Below, one piece after another: positions 26,662 to 36,159 of a stretch of DNA of 64,000 nucleotides. Each line of letters starts with the position of its first letter. Within the stretch, counting starts at the first letter, position 1. The DNA is from Thiodiazotropha sp040791665 (lineage in GTDB: Bacteria; Pseudomonadota; Gammaproteobacteria; Chromatiales; Chromatiaceae): the NCBI GenBank assembly GCA_040791665.1, contig JBFNNX010000009.1:801418-865417 (forward strand), given 5' to 3'. Position numbers and translations under genes: made by a program. The notes beneath the pieces were generated by a model that was given only the letters and a program-made list of their open reading frames with translations, was not told where the DNA came from and made no database searches.

Positions 26662-28514
26662 CACACATTGTCAAGCTGGGTGAGATCCCTGACAGCCCCA
26701 CGGGCAGCCGAAGTTGTCAAAGCGGCATATGCCTTCAAGGCTTGAGATACTGTCCGTTCTCTCCCAAGCGGTTGCCAGGCCTGATTGTCTTTTGCCACCA
26801 TTGCCTCACGCCTTTGTTGCAGCAGCTCTTCGCCTACTGCCACCTGGATGCTGCGCCCCGGAATATCGATTTCGATGGTATCGCCCTCCTCCACCAAACC
26901 AATAATTCCTCCCTCCGCCGCCTCGGGCGAACAGTGTCCGATGGATAACCCGGATGTACCGCCGGAAAAACGACCATCTGTGATCAATGCGCAGGCCTTA
27001 CCCAATCCCTTTGACTTGAGATAACTGGTCGGATAGAGCATCTCCTGCATGCCAGGCCCCCCTTTCGGACCCTCATAGCGTATGATGACGACATCTCCCG
27101 CCTGGATTTTGTCGTTCAGAATCGCCTCTACAGCACTGTCCTGGCTCTCAAAGATACGTGCCGGCCCGGTAAATTTCAGGATGGACTCATCCACGCCGGC
27201 TGTCTTGACGATACACCCCTGTTTGGCCAGATTGCCATATAGGACGGCCAATCCCCCATCCAGGGAGTAGGCGTGTTCGAGATCCCGGATACATCCCTGT
27301 TCCCTATCTAGATCCAAGTCTGGCCAGCGGGTTGACTGACTGAAGGCTACTTGTGTGGGCACGCCTCCGGGTGCCGCCAGATAGCGACTTCGCGTCTCCT
27401 CCTCCGTGCTGCGAACAACGTCCCAGTGATCGATCGCTTCACCAATGGTTGCCGAATAGACTGTCGGCACATCTCGATGCACCAGGCCTGCACGGTCCAA
27501 CTCGCCTAGGATGCCAATCACACCGCCTGCCCGATGCACGTCCTCCATATGAAATTGCTGAGTGGCTGGTGCAACCTTGCACAGGTTAGGCACTTTGCGA
27601 CTCAACCGGTCGATATCGGCCATGGTGAAATCGACTTCACCCTCATAGGCAGCGGCGAGCAGATGCAGCACGGTATTGGTGGAGCCACCCATGGCAATAT
27701 CCAGACTCATGGCATTTTCAAAGGCCTCAACGGTCGCCACATTGCGCGGCAGTACAGATGCATCCTCATACTCATACCAACGTTTCGTCAGCTCAACGAT
27801 ACGATGTCCCGCTTCCAAGAAGAGCTGTTTCCGGTCGGCGTGGGTAGCCAGCAACGAGCCGTTACCGGGCAACGACAGACCCAAGGCCTCGGTAAGGCAG
27901 TTCATGGAGTTCGCGGTAAACATACCTGAGCACGAGCCACAGGTGGGGCAGGCGGACCGTTCGATCTTCTCTACATCCTCGTCACTCTCATCCGGATTGG
28001 CCGCCGATACCATGGCGTCGACAAGATCGAGATGATGCTCCTTGCCATGCAACCGGACCTTGCCCGCCTCCATGGGACCACCGGATACAAATAGGGTCGG
28101 GATGTTCAGTCTCAGTGCGGCCATCAGCATGCCGGGAGTGATTTTATCGCAATTGGATATACAGACCAGTGCATCGGCGCAGTGTGCGTTGACCATATAC
28201 TCCACGGAGTCGGCGATGATATCCCGCGACGGCAGGGAATAGAGCATGCCTCCATGTCCCATGGCGATACCATCATCCACGGCAATGGTATTGAACTCCT
28301 TGGCCACCCCGCCGGCCGTCTCTATCTCTCCTGCAACCAGTTGCCCGAGATCCTTCAGGTGAACGTGGCCAGGTACGAACTGGGTGAACGAGTTGGCGAT
28401 GGCGATAATCGGTTTATCGAAGTCGTCGTCCTTCATGCCTGTGGCTCGCCACAAGGCCCTGGCACCAGCCATATTGCGCCCATGGGTGGTCGTGCGGGAA
28501 CGGTATTGCGGCAT
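26661..28514 (-). CDS. ilvD: Dihydroxy-acid dehydratase IlvD
   Basis: 617 aa. Iron-sulfur ligands appear in CISNCDKITPGM and CPTCGSCSGMFTANSMN, the arrangement of the oxygen-sensitive E. coli-type enzyme. It dehydrates dihydroxy acids to the keto acids of valine and isoleucine in branched-chain synthesis. Full length. Here it stands apart from the other ilv genes; the small lipoprotein gene is coupled downstream. Confidence 0.97.
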   Translation of the reverse strand: MPQYRSRTTTHGRNMAGARALWRATGMKDDDFDKPIIAIANSFTQFVPGHVHLKDLGQLVAGEIETAGGVAKEFNTIAVDDGIAMGHGGMLYSLPSRDIIADSVEYMVNAHCADALVCISNCDKITPGMLMAALRLNIPTLFVSGGPMEAGKVRLHGKEHHLDLVDAMVSAANPDESDEDVEKIERSACPTCGSCSGMFTANSMNCLTEALGLSLPGNGSLLATHADRKQLFLEAGHRIVELTKRWYEYEDASVLPRNVATVEAFENAMSLDIAMGGSTNTVLHLLAAAYEGEVDFTMADIDRLSRKVPNLCKVAPATQQFHMEDVHRAGGVIGILGELDRAGLVHRDVPTVYSATIGEAIDHWDVVRSTEEETRSRYLAAPGGVPTQVAFSQSTRWPDLDLDREQGCIRDLEHAYSLDGGLAVLYGNLAKQGCIVKTAGVDESILKFTGPARIFESQDSAVEAILNDKIQAGDVVIIRYEGPKGGPGMQEMLYPTSYLKSKGLGKACALITDGRFSGGTSGLSIGHCSPEAAEGGIIGLVEEGDTIEIDIPGRSIQVAVGEELLQQRREAMVAKDNQAWQPLGRERTVSQALKAYAALTTSAARGAVRDLTQLDNV

Positions 28515-28630
28515 CGGTCACTCCGGATAAACTGTCGAAAAGGTCCATTATGCACGCTTTTCCTCGCCGCAAACAAACACCCTCGATACGGTTTCCCATT
28601 ATTGCCACCCCTTGTAGACCGCAAGCTGCC

Positions 28631-31279
28631 TTATGGGGAGCCGCTCTCCTCGCACGGCAGATTGAGAGTAAACACCGCTCCACCATTCTCACCGTTGTTC
28701 GCCGCTACCGAGCCATGATGTTTCTCAGCTACCACCTTGACAAAACTCAGGCCAAGACCGACACCTTTTTTTCGCATGATCTGATTTGAATCCGCCTGCA
28801 TAAACGGCATAAAGATATCATTCAACTGGTGCTCAGGGATTCCTGGACCTTGATCCTCTATTTCACATATCAGTCGAGAGTTTTTGATCGAGATGGTCAT
28901 TGTCACAAGACCCTGTGGCGGGGAGAATTTGATTGCATTTTCAAGTAAGTTGACCAGGGCCCGCTCCAGCAAGCCCAAATCACCCCGCAACCACATCTCA
29001 TCCTGATTAAACCGCCGCTGCAGCTTTACCTGCCTGGCCTTGGCCTGGACATAGACCTCGTCTACGGCATTATGTGCCACCTCAACAAAATTGGTATCGG
29101 CGAAAGAAGCGGTTTCGGCAACCTCAGCCCGGGCCAGGCGCAGGAAATTATCCGCCAATTTGAGCGATCGACGAGCCAATGGCTGAATCTGTTCCGCCAT
29201 CTCCTTTGCACTCCCATTCAATAACTGCCCGGACTGAGTCAATGAGAGCAGAGAGGTAATGGGAGAACGGATATCGTGGGAGAGAAAATTAAGCATCTTG
29301 GCACGCGTACGCTCCGATCGTTTCAGCGTCCCGATGTACGAGAGGTTGATAATCATGCCGGGAAATTCAGCATCAACAGCTTCCAGGGGTTTCAACTGGA
29401 TAAACAGTTCAGTATCGGGGGGGCGAATGGCTTCAAAACGAACAGGCTCTTTGTGTAGCAAGACCTTCTTGAAGACTTCCTGCCATGTATCCGCTCCTTG
29501 TATGTCCAACACGCTCAACAGATGATAGGCATCCTCACCCAATAGCTCCTTGTCTGACCGGTGCCCCAGATAGAATGAGGTGCGGGGATTGGACATCACG
29601 ACCTGTCCCAGACCATTGATGACCATCAGTCCGTCATCCATCTGTCCCACCGCATTACTGATCAGATGTCGAAAGCGCTGCAAACGGGCGTTGGCCTCCT
29701 GCATCTGCTGCATGCGTAATTCCACTCTTTCCAGCACACTGTCCTGTTTGGCTTCGGATTCAAGTGAGAATTGCAGGGCGAACTCATCGACCAGCTTCAT
29801 TGAACGGCCCACCGGCACTTCATTTCGAGGCCAGATCAAACCCAACCGCCAGGCGGTATTCGGTCGCTGTATCTCTGTCCATAGCTCTGCACCTGACCGC
29901 TCCCACGTCCCGATTGCCAACGAGTCCAAAGGCGGCCCCAGTGTTGAGCCGCTTTGCAGCAGTTGCTTACCGCTATCCGCATCATAGAGCACCCATCCCC
30001 GCAACGGCGTCAACCTGGCAAGGAACTCCATCGCCGTAGTCATATCGCTGGGAGGCTGTTCTACCGGCAATAGACGCTGCTCACTTTGCATGCGTTCAAG
30101 CTGTTCGTTGAGATAACGCACCGCCTGATCAAGTCGTCTCCAGCTCCATAGAGGATAACTCAGCAACAGACCGAGCAAGGCGGCGGATGGCGGGAACCAA
30201 TACTCTGCCCCACGCAGCAATGCTATGGAAAAAAGAAAGAAGCCTACCAGAAGAACCAATGACACCAGCGGAGCTGCCCGTGTGGGAAAGTAGGGATAGA
30301 GAACAAACGGGAGAACCACGATCAGGGCGCTGCCCAACAAATGGGGCAGATAGGGGACCGGGGTTATCGCTTCATCCTGTCTCATGCTCTGTAGCACATT
30401 GGCGTTGATCTCCACGCCGGGCATCGGCACCCCATAGCCGGACACGGGGGTAGGCAGAGCATCGCCTATCCCGGTCGCCGTAACGCCAACCAATACAATC
30501 TTGTCGCGAAATAGATCGGGTAGAAAATCACCCTCGAGTACCTGGCTGTAGCTATAGCGGTGATAGTGACCCGCAGGGCCATAGAAGGGTATCAAGCGGT
30601 GGGTATGGCGATTGATTGTATGGATATTCGGAGCCTGCCGGCTGGTGGGTGCGGTACGCATTCCCTCCTCCCCGGGTTCGAGCCAGTTCAACACCGCAAG
30701 CATCAGATGTGGCCAATATGCCTGACCCAACCCCTCATAGAGAAACACACCGCGGGCAATGCCGTCGGCATCCAGGTCCATATGCACATGTCCCAATCCC
30801 GCGGCCACATTTGAGAGCTCCGGCAATGGCATCGACTCCACCAACATCCCTCCCTGACGATGCTCTTCCAGGATTACCGGCATAAACACGCGCTCACTGG
30901 CGGCGATTGATTGGATCAGTTGGTTGTCCGAGTCGGGGTCGTTTCGATCGGGCTCGGCGAATAGGATATCGAGGACAACGGCTTTGGCCCCTGCCTGGGT
31001 GAGACGGTCAACAAGCTCTGCGTGGACTTTGCGTGACCAAGGCCATCGACCCAGGGCTTCCAGGCTCTTCTCATCAACCGCGACGATAATGATATCTTCG
31101 GCAACGGGTTTGGAGATGAAACCCATCTGTAGATCATACAGCAGCAGATCCCAACGCCAGAGCCAGTTGCTGGCCGCCAACAAGCTGGTAAGCAGCAACA
31201 TGATCAAAGCACTGCGTGTACGCTCTGAGTACCTCTTGGATCGTGTCACGACGCTTGTGCGGTTGAGGGCATCCCTCAT
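28631..31279 (-). CDS. CHASE2-domain sensor histidine kinase
   Basis: 882 aa. One N-terminal transmembrane helix (ALIMLLLTSLLAASNWL), a large periplasmic CHASE2 domain (about residues 45-310, VLDILFAEPDRNDPDSDNQ), three closely spaced helices near 315-385, a PAS-like region (VMSNPRTSFYLGHRS), the HisKA motif FLSHDIRSPITSLLSL and a HATPase domain with DQGPGIPEHQL and KGVGLGLSFVK. It is the last gene of a minus-strand set with a FecR protein (37 bases upstream) and an OmpR-type regulator, which suggests one signalling pathway for an envelope signal; the ligand is unknown. Confidence 0.9.
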   Translation of the reverse strand: MRDALNRTSVVTRSKRYSERTRSALIMLLLTSLLAASNWLWRWDLLLYDLQMGFISKPVAEDIIIVAVDEKSLEALGRWPWSRKVHAELVDRLTQAGAKAVVLDILFAEPDRNDPDSDNQLIQSIAASERVFMPVILEEHRQGGMLVESMPLPELSNVAAGLGHVHMDLDADGIARGVFLYEGLGQAYWPHLMLAVLNWLEPGEEGMRTAPTSRQAPNIHTINRHTHRLIPFYGPAGHYHRYSYSQVLEGDFLPDLFRDKIVLVGVTATGIGDALPTPVSGYGVPMPGVEINANVLQSMRQDEAITPVPYLPHLLGSALIVVLPFVLYPYFPTRAAPLVSLVLLVGFFLFSIALLRGAEYWFPPSAALLGLLLSYPLWSWRRLDQAVRYLNEQLERMQSEQRLLPVEQPPSDMTTAMEFLARLTPLRGWVLYDADSGKQLLQSGSTLGPPLDSLAIGTWERSGAELWTEIQRPNTAWRLGLIWPRNEVPVGRSMKLVDEFALQFSLESEAKQDSVLERVELRMQQMQEANARLQRFRHLISNAVGQMDDGLMVINGLGQVVMSNPRTSFYLGHRSDKELLGEDAYHLLSVLDIQGADTWQEVFKKVLLHKEPVRFEAIRPPDTELFIQLKPLEAVDAEFPGMIINLSYIGTLKRSERTRAKMLNFLSHDIRSPITSLLSLTQSGQLLNGSAKEMAEQIQPLARRSLKLADNFLRLARAEVAETASFADTNFVEVAHNAVDEVYVQAKARQVKLQRRFNQDEMWLRGDLGLLERALVNLLENAIKFSPPQGLVTMTISIKNSRLICEIEDQGPGIPEHQLNDIFMPFMQADSNQIMRKKGVGLGLSFVKVVAEKHHGSVAANNGENGGAVFTLNLPCEESGSP

Positions 31280-31316
31280 CTTTTACCTGTCATGGAAGCT
31301 CCGCCATCACTCTGCT

Positions 31317-32657
31317 CTATCGCCAAACAGGTATACCGATACGGAATATATTGGATCGGGATCGATCATCATTAGCTGCGGACAGCGCCTCCACACCGAT
31401 AAAGTAGTGCCCTGGGGGCAGGGATTGCAAAATAAATGTGTTATCTTCGGACAACCTCTCGAACAACACATCCTCAAGTCCGACATCTCTGGCAAGAATC
31501 AACCTATATGCCCAAGCAGCAGCCACCTCTGACCAACGGATGTGGATACCATGGCGACTGAAATACGGCTGAAAAAGCGTCGGCGTTGTCAGTCCTTCAG
31601 GTTCCACACGCTCTGGTGTCGGGATCACCGGTTCCAGGGTGAAATCACGATAGGCATTGAATCCCTCAAAACCCAACTCGTCTATGCCCCTCAATGCGAT
31701 CCGATAGCCGCCGGCAAGCAGTCGCGGCAACTCAATGCGATTGCGCGGAATTCTTCCCCCTGCGACCATTCTATCCTCGCTATTGGTAAGCTGGTAGCGA
31801 TAAGCTGTCGCCCCGGCAAGCGGTGACCATTCTATCGCTACACCTTTCATTGTGAAATGGTGTATCAACTGCGTCAGATCAGGTTTTGCCAACAGCTTAC
31901 GTGGAGCAGCCGGGGGATTACCCTTTTCTATCAGAGTCCCCTCTCCCTGTTCAACCAATACGGTTTCGCCTGCGGCGGTGACGTTGACCCCCCCCTCAGT
32001 CACTTCACTACGGGTTAGATCTTCATCGGCATCCGAAAAGACGCGAAATTCTGTGCCACGTACCATGGTGACTGCGGCCGGCGTATGTATTTCATATCGA
32101 TATTCCGGCTTTCTAAGAGGTTTGATACGATTCTCGATCCGCCCCCGTTGCAGGCGAATTCTAGTGTCCAACATGCCCATGCCGTGAAAAGATGAGAGTG
32201 CATCGAATACGACTTCACTCTCTTCACCGATCAACAGTGTGGAGTTGTCTGCGAATTGCAATGAGACCGAAGAACCGACACCGGTAGTGATTCTATCACC
32301 GGCATTGAGCATAGTGCCTGCTACCAGATTGATTGCTTCATTCGCTCCCGTTCGCTGCAGTAAGGCATGCCCGAAAACAAAATCGACCTTTACGCCCGCT
32401 AGTACCTCTTTCAGCCAGTCAATAGGCACGCGGATCTCAGTTCCGATAGGAATTTCCTTGTCGTTGGCGATGCCGTTGTAGATTTGTAATTGCTCGGGGG
32501 TGAACTCTGACTTGAGGAAACGTTCCGCCACGATGGATAGATTCTCTCCCTCGTGAATTCGATAGGCCCAGTCTTCCGACCATGCTGGACCCGTTATTAG
32601 GGTCAGAATGAAGAACAGGAACGATGTGATGATTCCAGTGTACTGTCTCATACTCAT
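31317..32657 (-). CDS. LysM-FecR-FN3-like exported protein
   Basis: 446 aa from the ATG at 32657 (or 445/444 from ATG at 32651). Signal peptide RQYTGIITSFLFFILTLI ending near GPAWSEDW; a LysM-like segment (IHEGENLSIVAERFLKSE, IPIGTEIRVP); a FecR domain (about residues 90-220: GSSVSLQFADNSTLLIGEES, TMVRGTEFRVFSD); then two FN3-like repeats (EWSPLAGATAYRYQL, RWSEVAAAWAYRLIL). FecR-fold proteins usually carry a signal in the periplasm. The start codons lie inside the inverted end of a small element at 32637-32901, and no ribosome-binding site is obvious. Longer in-frame starts upstream run through the element and look artefactual. Confidence 0.85.
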   Translation of the reverse strand: MSMRQYTGIITSFLFFILTLITGPAWSEDWAYRIHEGENLSIVAERFLKSEFTPEQLQIYNGIANDKEIPIGTEIRVPIDWLKEVLAGVKVDFVFGHALLQRTGANEAINLVAGTMLNAGDRITTGVGSSVSLQFADNSTLLIGEESEVVFDALSSFHGMGMLDTRIRLQRGRIENRIKPLRKPEYRYEIHTPAAVTMVRGTEFRVFSDADEDLTRSEVTEGGVNVTAAGETVLVEQGEGTLIEKGNPPAAPRKLLAKPDLTQLIHHFTMKGVAIEWSPLAGATAYRYQLTNSEDRMVAGGRIPRNRIELPRLLAGGYRIALRGIDELGFEGFNAYRDFTLEPVIPTPERVEPEGLTTPTLFQPYFSRHGIHIRWSEVAAAWAYRLILARDVGLEDVLFERLSEDNTFILQSLPPGHYFIGVEALSAANDDRSRSNIFRIGIPVWR

Positions 32658-32901
32658 GCGTGATATCAGAGGCACGCCAAGCCCCCAAGACAGGGCGCGC
32701 CGCGCAGGCAATAGCAGGCCCTCGTCAAGCAGCGCAACGTAGGATTGGGAGCGTGACGAACCTCCCTGCGAGCGCGCCGTCAGGCCATCGTCCACGTTGT
32801 TGCATGGCTTGGAAAGGGCACGCCATTGGCTGCGCCACGCACCAAGCGGCCAATGGCCTGGTGTCACACTGATATCACGCATGAGTACGAGACAGTACAC
32901 T
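32637..32901. repeat. 265-bp element with 33-bp near-perfect inverted ends (MITE-like or invertible segment)
   Basis: Left end 32637-32669 and right end 32869-32901 are reverse complements with 32 of 33 matches (A/G difference at one base). The interior is GC-rich, unlike its flanks, with an internal inverted repeat GCCATTGGC (32822-32830) / GCCAATGGC (32849-32857) and a frame open on the minus strand across the whole element. I find no target-site duplication. The left end contains both in-frame ATGs for the FecR protein. Confidence 0.85.
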
Positions 32902-33079
32902 AGTCATCTTGCCAGTTACTCATCGGCCAAATTTCGGGCTTGAAGATAACTCAATCGGCTTGAGCCCTAGACCCTCCATATGACCATGTGTATTCATTAT
33001 CAAGGAGATATTACTGGCGATCCATGCCGGAATCAGACGTGCATTAGGATATACCCGCTCAATCCCAGATTCCAGCGAA
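32902..33079. other. Intergenic region between response regulator and element
   Basis: Together with the element this makes a 422-base gap inside what is otherwise a tight signalling operon. No gene or terminator is seen. Confidence 0.4.
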
Positions 33080-33766
33080 CTACTCTTGCTCGTCCAGCTG
33101 CTCGAGACGATAACCTTGATGATAGACTGCCTTCAAGCGCCATCCGTTTTCCGGTGTCAGTCCGAGTTTGCGGCGAAGTCGACTAATGTGAGTATCCACG
33201 GTACGGGTCATCAGACCCGGGCCAAACCCCCAAATACTCTCCAGCAGATGATCGCGGGAAAGCAGGCGGCCAATGTTGGTGAAAAGCATCCACGCCAATT
33301 GGAACTCCTTCTCAGTCATATCCACGGGCGCACCGTTCAACGTGAGCGTTTTATTATCCTTGTGAAGTGAAAAACCACTCACTTCCAAATGATCGCGTCG
33401 GCCACTGTGTCGCCTGACCAGGGCTTTGATCCGAGCCAGCATGATTTCACGGTTGACCGGTTTCGCCAGGTAGTCATCGGCACCTTTTTCCAACGCTTCG
33501 ATGATATCAGCTTCGCCATCCCTGTGAGTGATAAAGAAAACAGGTAGATCCCACTCCCGATCACCACGCAACCAGGAAAGCACCTCTACACCGCTTTTTT
33601 CCGGCAATTCCCAATCCATGATCAGCAAATCATAGGTTTCATGACGCAATTCACGCATAAAAGCATCAGCACTATCAAATGCTCTGCAGACATAGCCTTC
33701 AGCTTCCAACCATTCCTTCATCACCGCTGACTGCACTTTATCATCTTCCAAATAGGCTATTCGCAT
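33080..33766 (-). CDS. OmpR/PhoB-family response regulator
   Basis: 228 aa from ATG at 33766, which has GGAG at a good distance (an upstream frame extension of 13 codons lacks one). Receiver domain with acidic pair EDD (residues 7-9), phospho-acceptor Asp51 (LLIMDWELP) and Lys near 101 (LAKPVNRE); C-terminal winged helix (LTLNGAPVDMTEKEFQLAWML, TRTVDTHISRLRRKLG). It is first of the minus-strand set with the FecR protein and CHASE2 kinase and is the likely phosphorylation target of that kinase. Confidence 0.9.
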   Translation of the reverse strand: MRIAYLEDDKVQSAVMKEWLEAEGYVCRAFDSADAFMRELRHETYDLLIMDWELPEKSGVEVLSWLRGDREWDLPVFFITHRDGEADIIEALEKGADDYLAKPVNREIMLARIKALVRRHSGRRDHLEVSGFSLHKDNKTLTLNGAPVDMTEKEFQLAWMLFTNIGRLLSRDHLLESIWGFGPGLMTRTVDTHISRLRRKLGLTPENGWRLKAVYHQGYRLEQLDEQE

Positions 33767-33939
33767 AGATGACTCCAAGGTACAAACGTCATACAACCCC
33801 GCCACACTGACGAGGATTAAAACACACCGGACATACCTGCTGCGGCTGTTCAGGATTCAGCTGATCCATGACTACTAACTGACCACTGCCTGGCGGGGGT
33901 GTCAAGATAGGTGTTCTCATAATACGAATTTAATTCCAG

Positions 33940-33969
33940 GCGACAGCTTGACAAAGGTCAAGCTGTCGC
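33940..33969 (-). terminator. Hairpin downstream of the OmpA-family gene, possible terminator
   Basis: Perfect 13-bp stem GCGACAGCTTGAC / GTCAAGCTGTCGC with a 4-base loop, 28 bases past the OmpA-family stop. The tail in the minus direction (CCTGGAATTAAATT) has no run of T, so termination may be weak, or the hairpin may protect the 3' end. Confidence 0.5.
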
Positions 33970-33997
33970 TTTAATGAACGCTGTTTATTGACAATTT

Positions 33998-34816
33998 TCA
34001 GTCAAGTTTCAGCTCGACACGCCGATTCTGCGCACGCCCTCCCGCTGATGAGTTGTCAGCAACAGGGGACGATTCCCCCATTCCCTTGGTGGTGAACAGC
34101 GCTCCATTCACTCCCTGTGCCTTGAGATAGTCAGCCACTGCTTTCGCACGCTTCTCGGAAAGGGACTGGTTATAGGCCGCGGAACCCGTGGAGTCGGTAT
34201 GTCCGATAACCTCAATCGATTTAATATCGGGACGCGCCTTGAGTGAATCAGCAATACGGTCCAATGTGGAGGTGTATTCGCTGCCGACCTTATCGCTATT
34301 GAGTTCAAACAGGACATTCTGCAAGACGATCTGAACCGCACATCCGGCATCGGTTACCGTAGCGCCGGCGGGCGTATTCGGGCAGTCATCCTTGCTGTCG
34401 ACCACCCCATCGCCATCACTATCCAGCTCACAGCCACTGGCGTCGACCTTTGCTCCAGCAGGCGTATCCGGACATTTATCGCTGCTGTCCGCCACACCGT
34501 CTCCATCGCTGTCGAGGGCGCATCCCTTGTCGTCGACACGTACCCCGGCCGGTGTACCGGGGCACTGATCCTTGCTGTCTACAACACCGTCATTGTCGGC
34601 ATCGCCTTCAGCCTTCGTCATTTCCATTACCGGCTCACCGAAACAGCCGGTATCGGCCGGTGCCTTGTCACGATGGGAGGTGGTCCAACACTCGCCATAG
34701 CCGGTACGCCAAACCGAATTAACACTATCGTAAGCCAGACCCTTTTCTGCCACTGCGTTACTGCTGATCAGCGTCGGCGTCAAGGCCAGGGCTATGGCAA
34801 TTCGTTTAATGTACAT
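33998..34816 (-). CDS. OmpA-family outer membrane protein with thrombospondin type-3 repeats
   Basis: 272 aa from ATG at 34816, with GGAGGT 6 bases upstream (a GTG two codons earlier is open). Signal peptide ending near SNAVAEK; a short N-terminal region with paired Cys (GECWTTSH, TGCFGEP); three calcium-type repeats (DADNDGVVDSKDQCPGTPAG, DSDGDGVADSSDKCPDTPAG, DSDGDGVVDSKDDCPNTPAG) each with a Cys; C-terminal OmpA domain (EVIGHTDSTGSAAYNQSLS, RAQNRRVELKLD) that binds peptidoglycan. It lacks an OmpA beta-barrel. It anchors outer membrane to the wall. Confidence 0.9.
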   Translation of the reverse strand: MYIKRIAIALALTPTLISSNAVAEKGLAYDSVNSVWRTGYGECWTTSHRDKAPADTGCFGEPVMEMTKAEGDADNDGVVDSKDQCPGTPAGVRVDDKGCALDSDGDGVADSSDKCPDTPAGAKVDASGCELDSDGDGVVDSKDDCPNTPAGATVTDAGCAVQIVLQNVLFELNSDKVGSEYTSTLDRIADSLKARPDIKSIEVIGHTDSTGSAAYNQSLSEKRAKAVADYLKAQGVNGALFTTKGMGESSPVADNSSAGGRAQNRRVELKLD

Positions 34817-34855
34817 GATCACACCTCCAGTTTTCTTTAAGTATGGATAAGGCGA

Positions 34856-35674
34856 CTAGACAGCCACCCCTTGAATCATATGGATATCCCGCTGCGGGTA
34901 GGGAATACTGATACCCTGCCTGTCGAATGTTGTCTTGATGGACTCAAGCAACGCTGCCCGCGTCGTCCAGTAATCCCCCGATTTCACCCAGGGACGCACG
35001 GCAAAATCGACACTGCTCTCACCCAATTCCAACAACATGATCGTCGGCGCGGGATCTTTTAGCACTGTGCTATCGGCATCGAGGAGCTGCTGCAACAGGT
35101 CTCTTGCCATTTTAATGTCATCGTCATAACCGATACCGATCACCAGATCGATTCGTCTCGTGTCCCTGGCGGAATAGTTGACGATAGTGCCACTATATAT
35201 TTGCGCATTGGGCATGGTGATCTCGCGGTTGTCGCCGGTCTTGAGAACCGTGTGGAATATGCGGATCTCCTCAACCACGCCCGACACACCACCTGCTTCG
35301 ACGAAATCACCCAATTTAAAGGGCCGGAAGATAATCAACATCACACCGGCAGCAAAGCTTGCCAGTGAATCCTTCAACGCCAAACCGACGGCCAGGCCAG
35401 CAGCACCCAAAATAGCCAGTGCTGATGTTGTATTGACACCGAGCTGCTCCAGAGCGGCAAGCACGACGACAGCCAGCAGTACTGCATATGCGATATTGCC
35501 GAGAAAGCTGATCAGCATCTGCTCGACGCTGCCTCTCTCCATGAGCTGTTTCAGCATGCGGGTCAGCATTTTTGCTATCCATCGACCGATAATGAACACC
35601 AACAGTGCCATAACGATCTTGGTTCCCCAGGGAATAATGTAGGTGTTCAAAATAGTCTCTAATGTAAGATCCAT
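34856..35674 (-). CDS. mscS: Small-conductance mechanosensitive channel MscS
   Basis: 272 aa (E. coli 286). Three transmembrane helices in the first 110 residues; the third is the pore helix with the typical Gly/Ala pattern (LGAAGLAVGLALKDSLASFAAG). The cytoplasmic domain follows with FKLGDFVEAGGVSGVVEEI and PNAQIYSGTIVNYS. It opens on hypo-osmotic shock to release solutes. Neighbours (OmpA-family, GlsB-like protein) are all envelope or stress genes on the same strand. Confidence 0.93.
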   Translation of the reverse strand: MDLTLETILNTYIIPWGTKIVMALLVFIIGRWIAKMLTRMLKQLMERGSVEQMLISFLGNIAYAVLLAVVVLAALEQLGVNTTSALAILGAAGLAVGLALKDSLASFAAGVMLIIFRPFKLGDFVEAGGVSGVVEEIRIFHTVLKTGDNREITMPNAQIYSGTIVNYSARDTRRIDLVIGIGYDDDIKMARDLLQQLLDADSTVLKDPAPTIMLLELGESSVDFAVRPWVKSGDYWTTRAALLESIKTTFDRQGISIPYPQRDIHMIQGVAV

Positions 35675-35728
35675 AAACCCTCTCCAGTCATTGTTGCGAT
35701 ACTGTCTCTCTGATTAGCCAAAGCGATG

Positions 35729-35971
35729 TCAACTCTTGTTGACCAGTCCGGCGATGGCCAGGACAAGTATCGCGCCTGCTGTTGCAGTGATCAATGACGC
35801 GATCAATCCGCTGGTGTCGACCGCAAAAAACTCAAAAAGATACCCACCTATCAATGCCCCCAGAATCCCTAGCAACAGGTTACCCAACAACCCATAGCCA
35901 TGGCCTTTCATAATCAACCCTGCAAGCCAGCCGGCAACCATACCAACCAATAGAAAAGCCAGTACACTCAT
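35729..35971 (-). CDS. GlsB/YeaQ/YmgE-family stress membrane protein
   Basis: 80 aa. Three hydrophobic segments with glycine-rich turns: MVAGWLAGLIMKGHGYGLLG, GILGALIGGYLFEFF and a last segment TATAGAILVLAIAGLV. This is the transglycosylase-associated (GlsB/YeaQ) family, small inner-membrane proteins linked to general stress. It lies 54 bases upstream of mscS on the same strand. The biochemical role is unknown. Confidence 0.88.
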   Translation of the reverse strand: MSVLAFLLVGMVAGWLAGLIMKGHGYGLLGNLLLGILGALIGGYLFEFFAVDTSGLIASLITATAGAILVLAIAGLVNKS

Positions 35972-36159
35972 ATCTGTCTCGAATTGAATACTGCGTGCAG
36001 CTTAGGTCAATCCCTGCACTGGAATAAACCCAAAGCCTGTTAAGAATTGTTAAATCGATATTTCATTTTCCAAATGCCGACAGGTCATCCATGCCCAATC
36101 CAGGGTAAAATATCTTAGATGTATACTATGGTTATGTTGAGAGAATCTGAGAGCGAGCC

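Noticed and set aside
32658..32900. 83-codon N-terminal extension of the FecR protein
   Set aside because: It runs through the GC-rich interior of an inverted-repeat element and has no signal sequence; the signal peptide begins after it.
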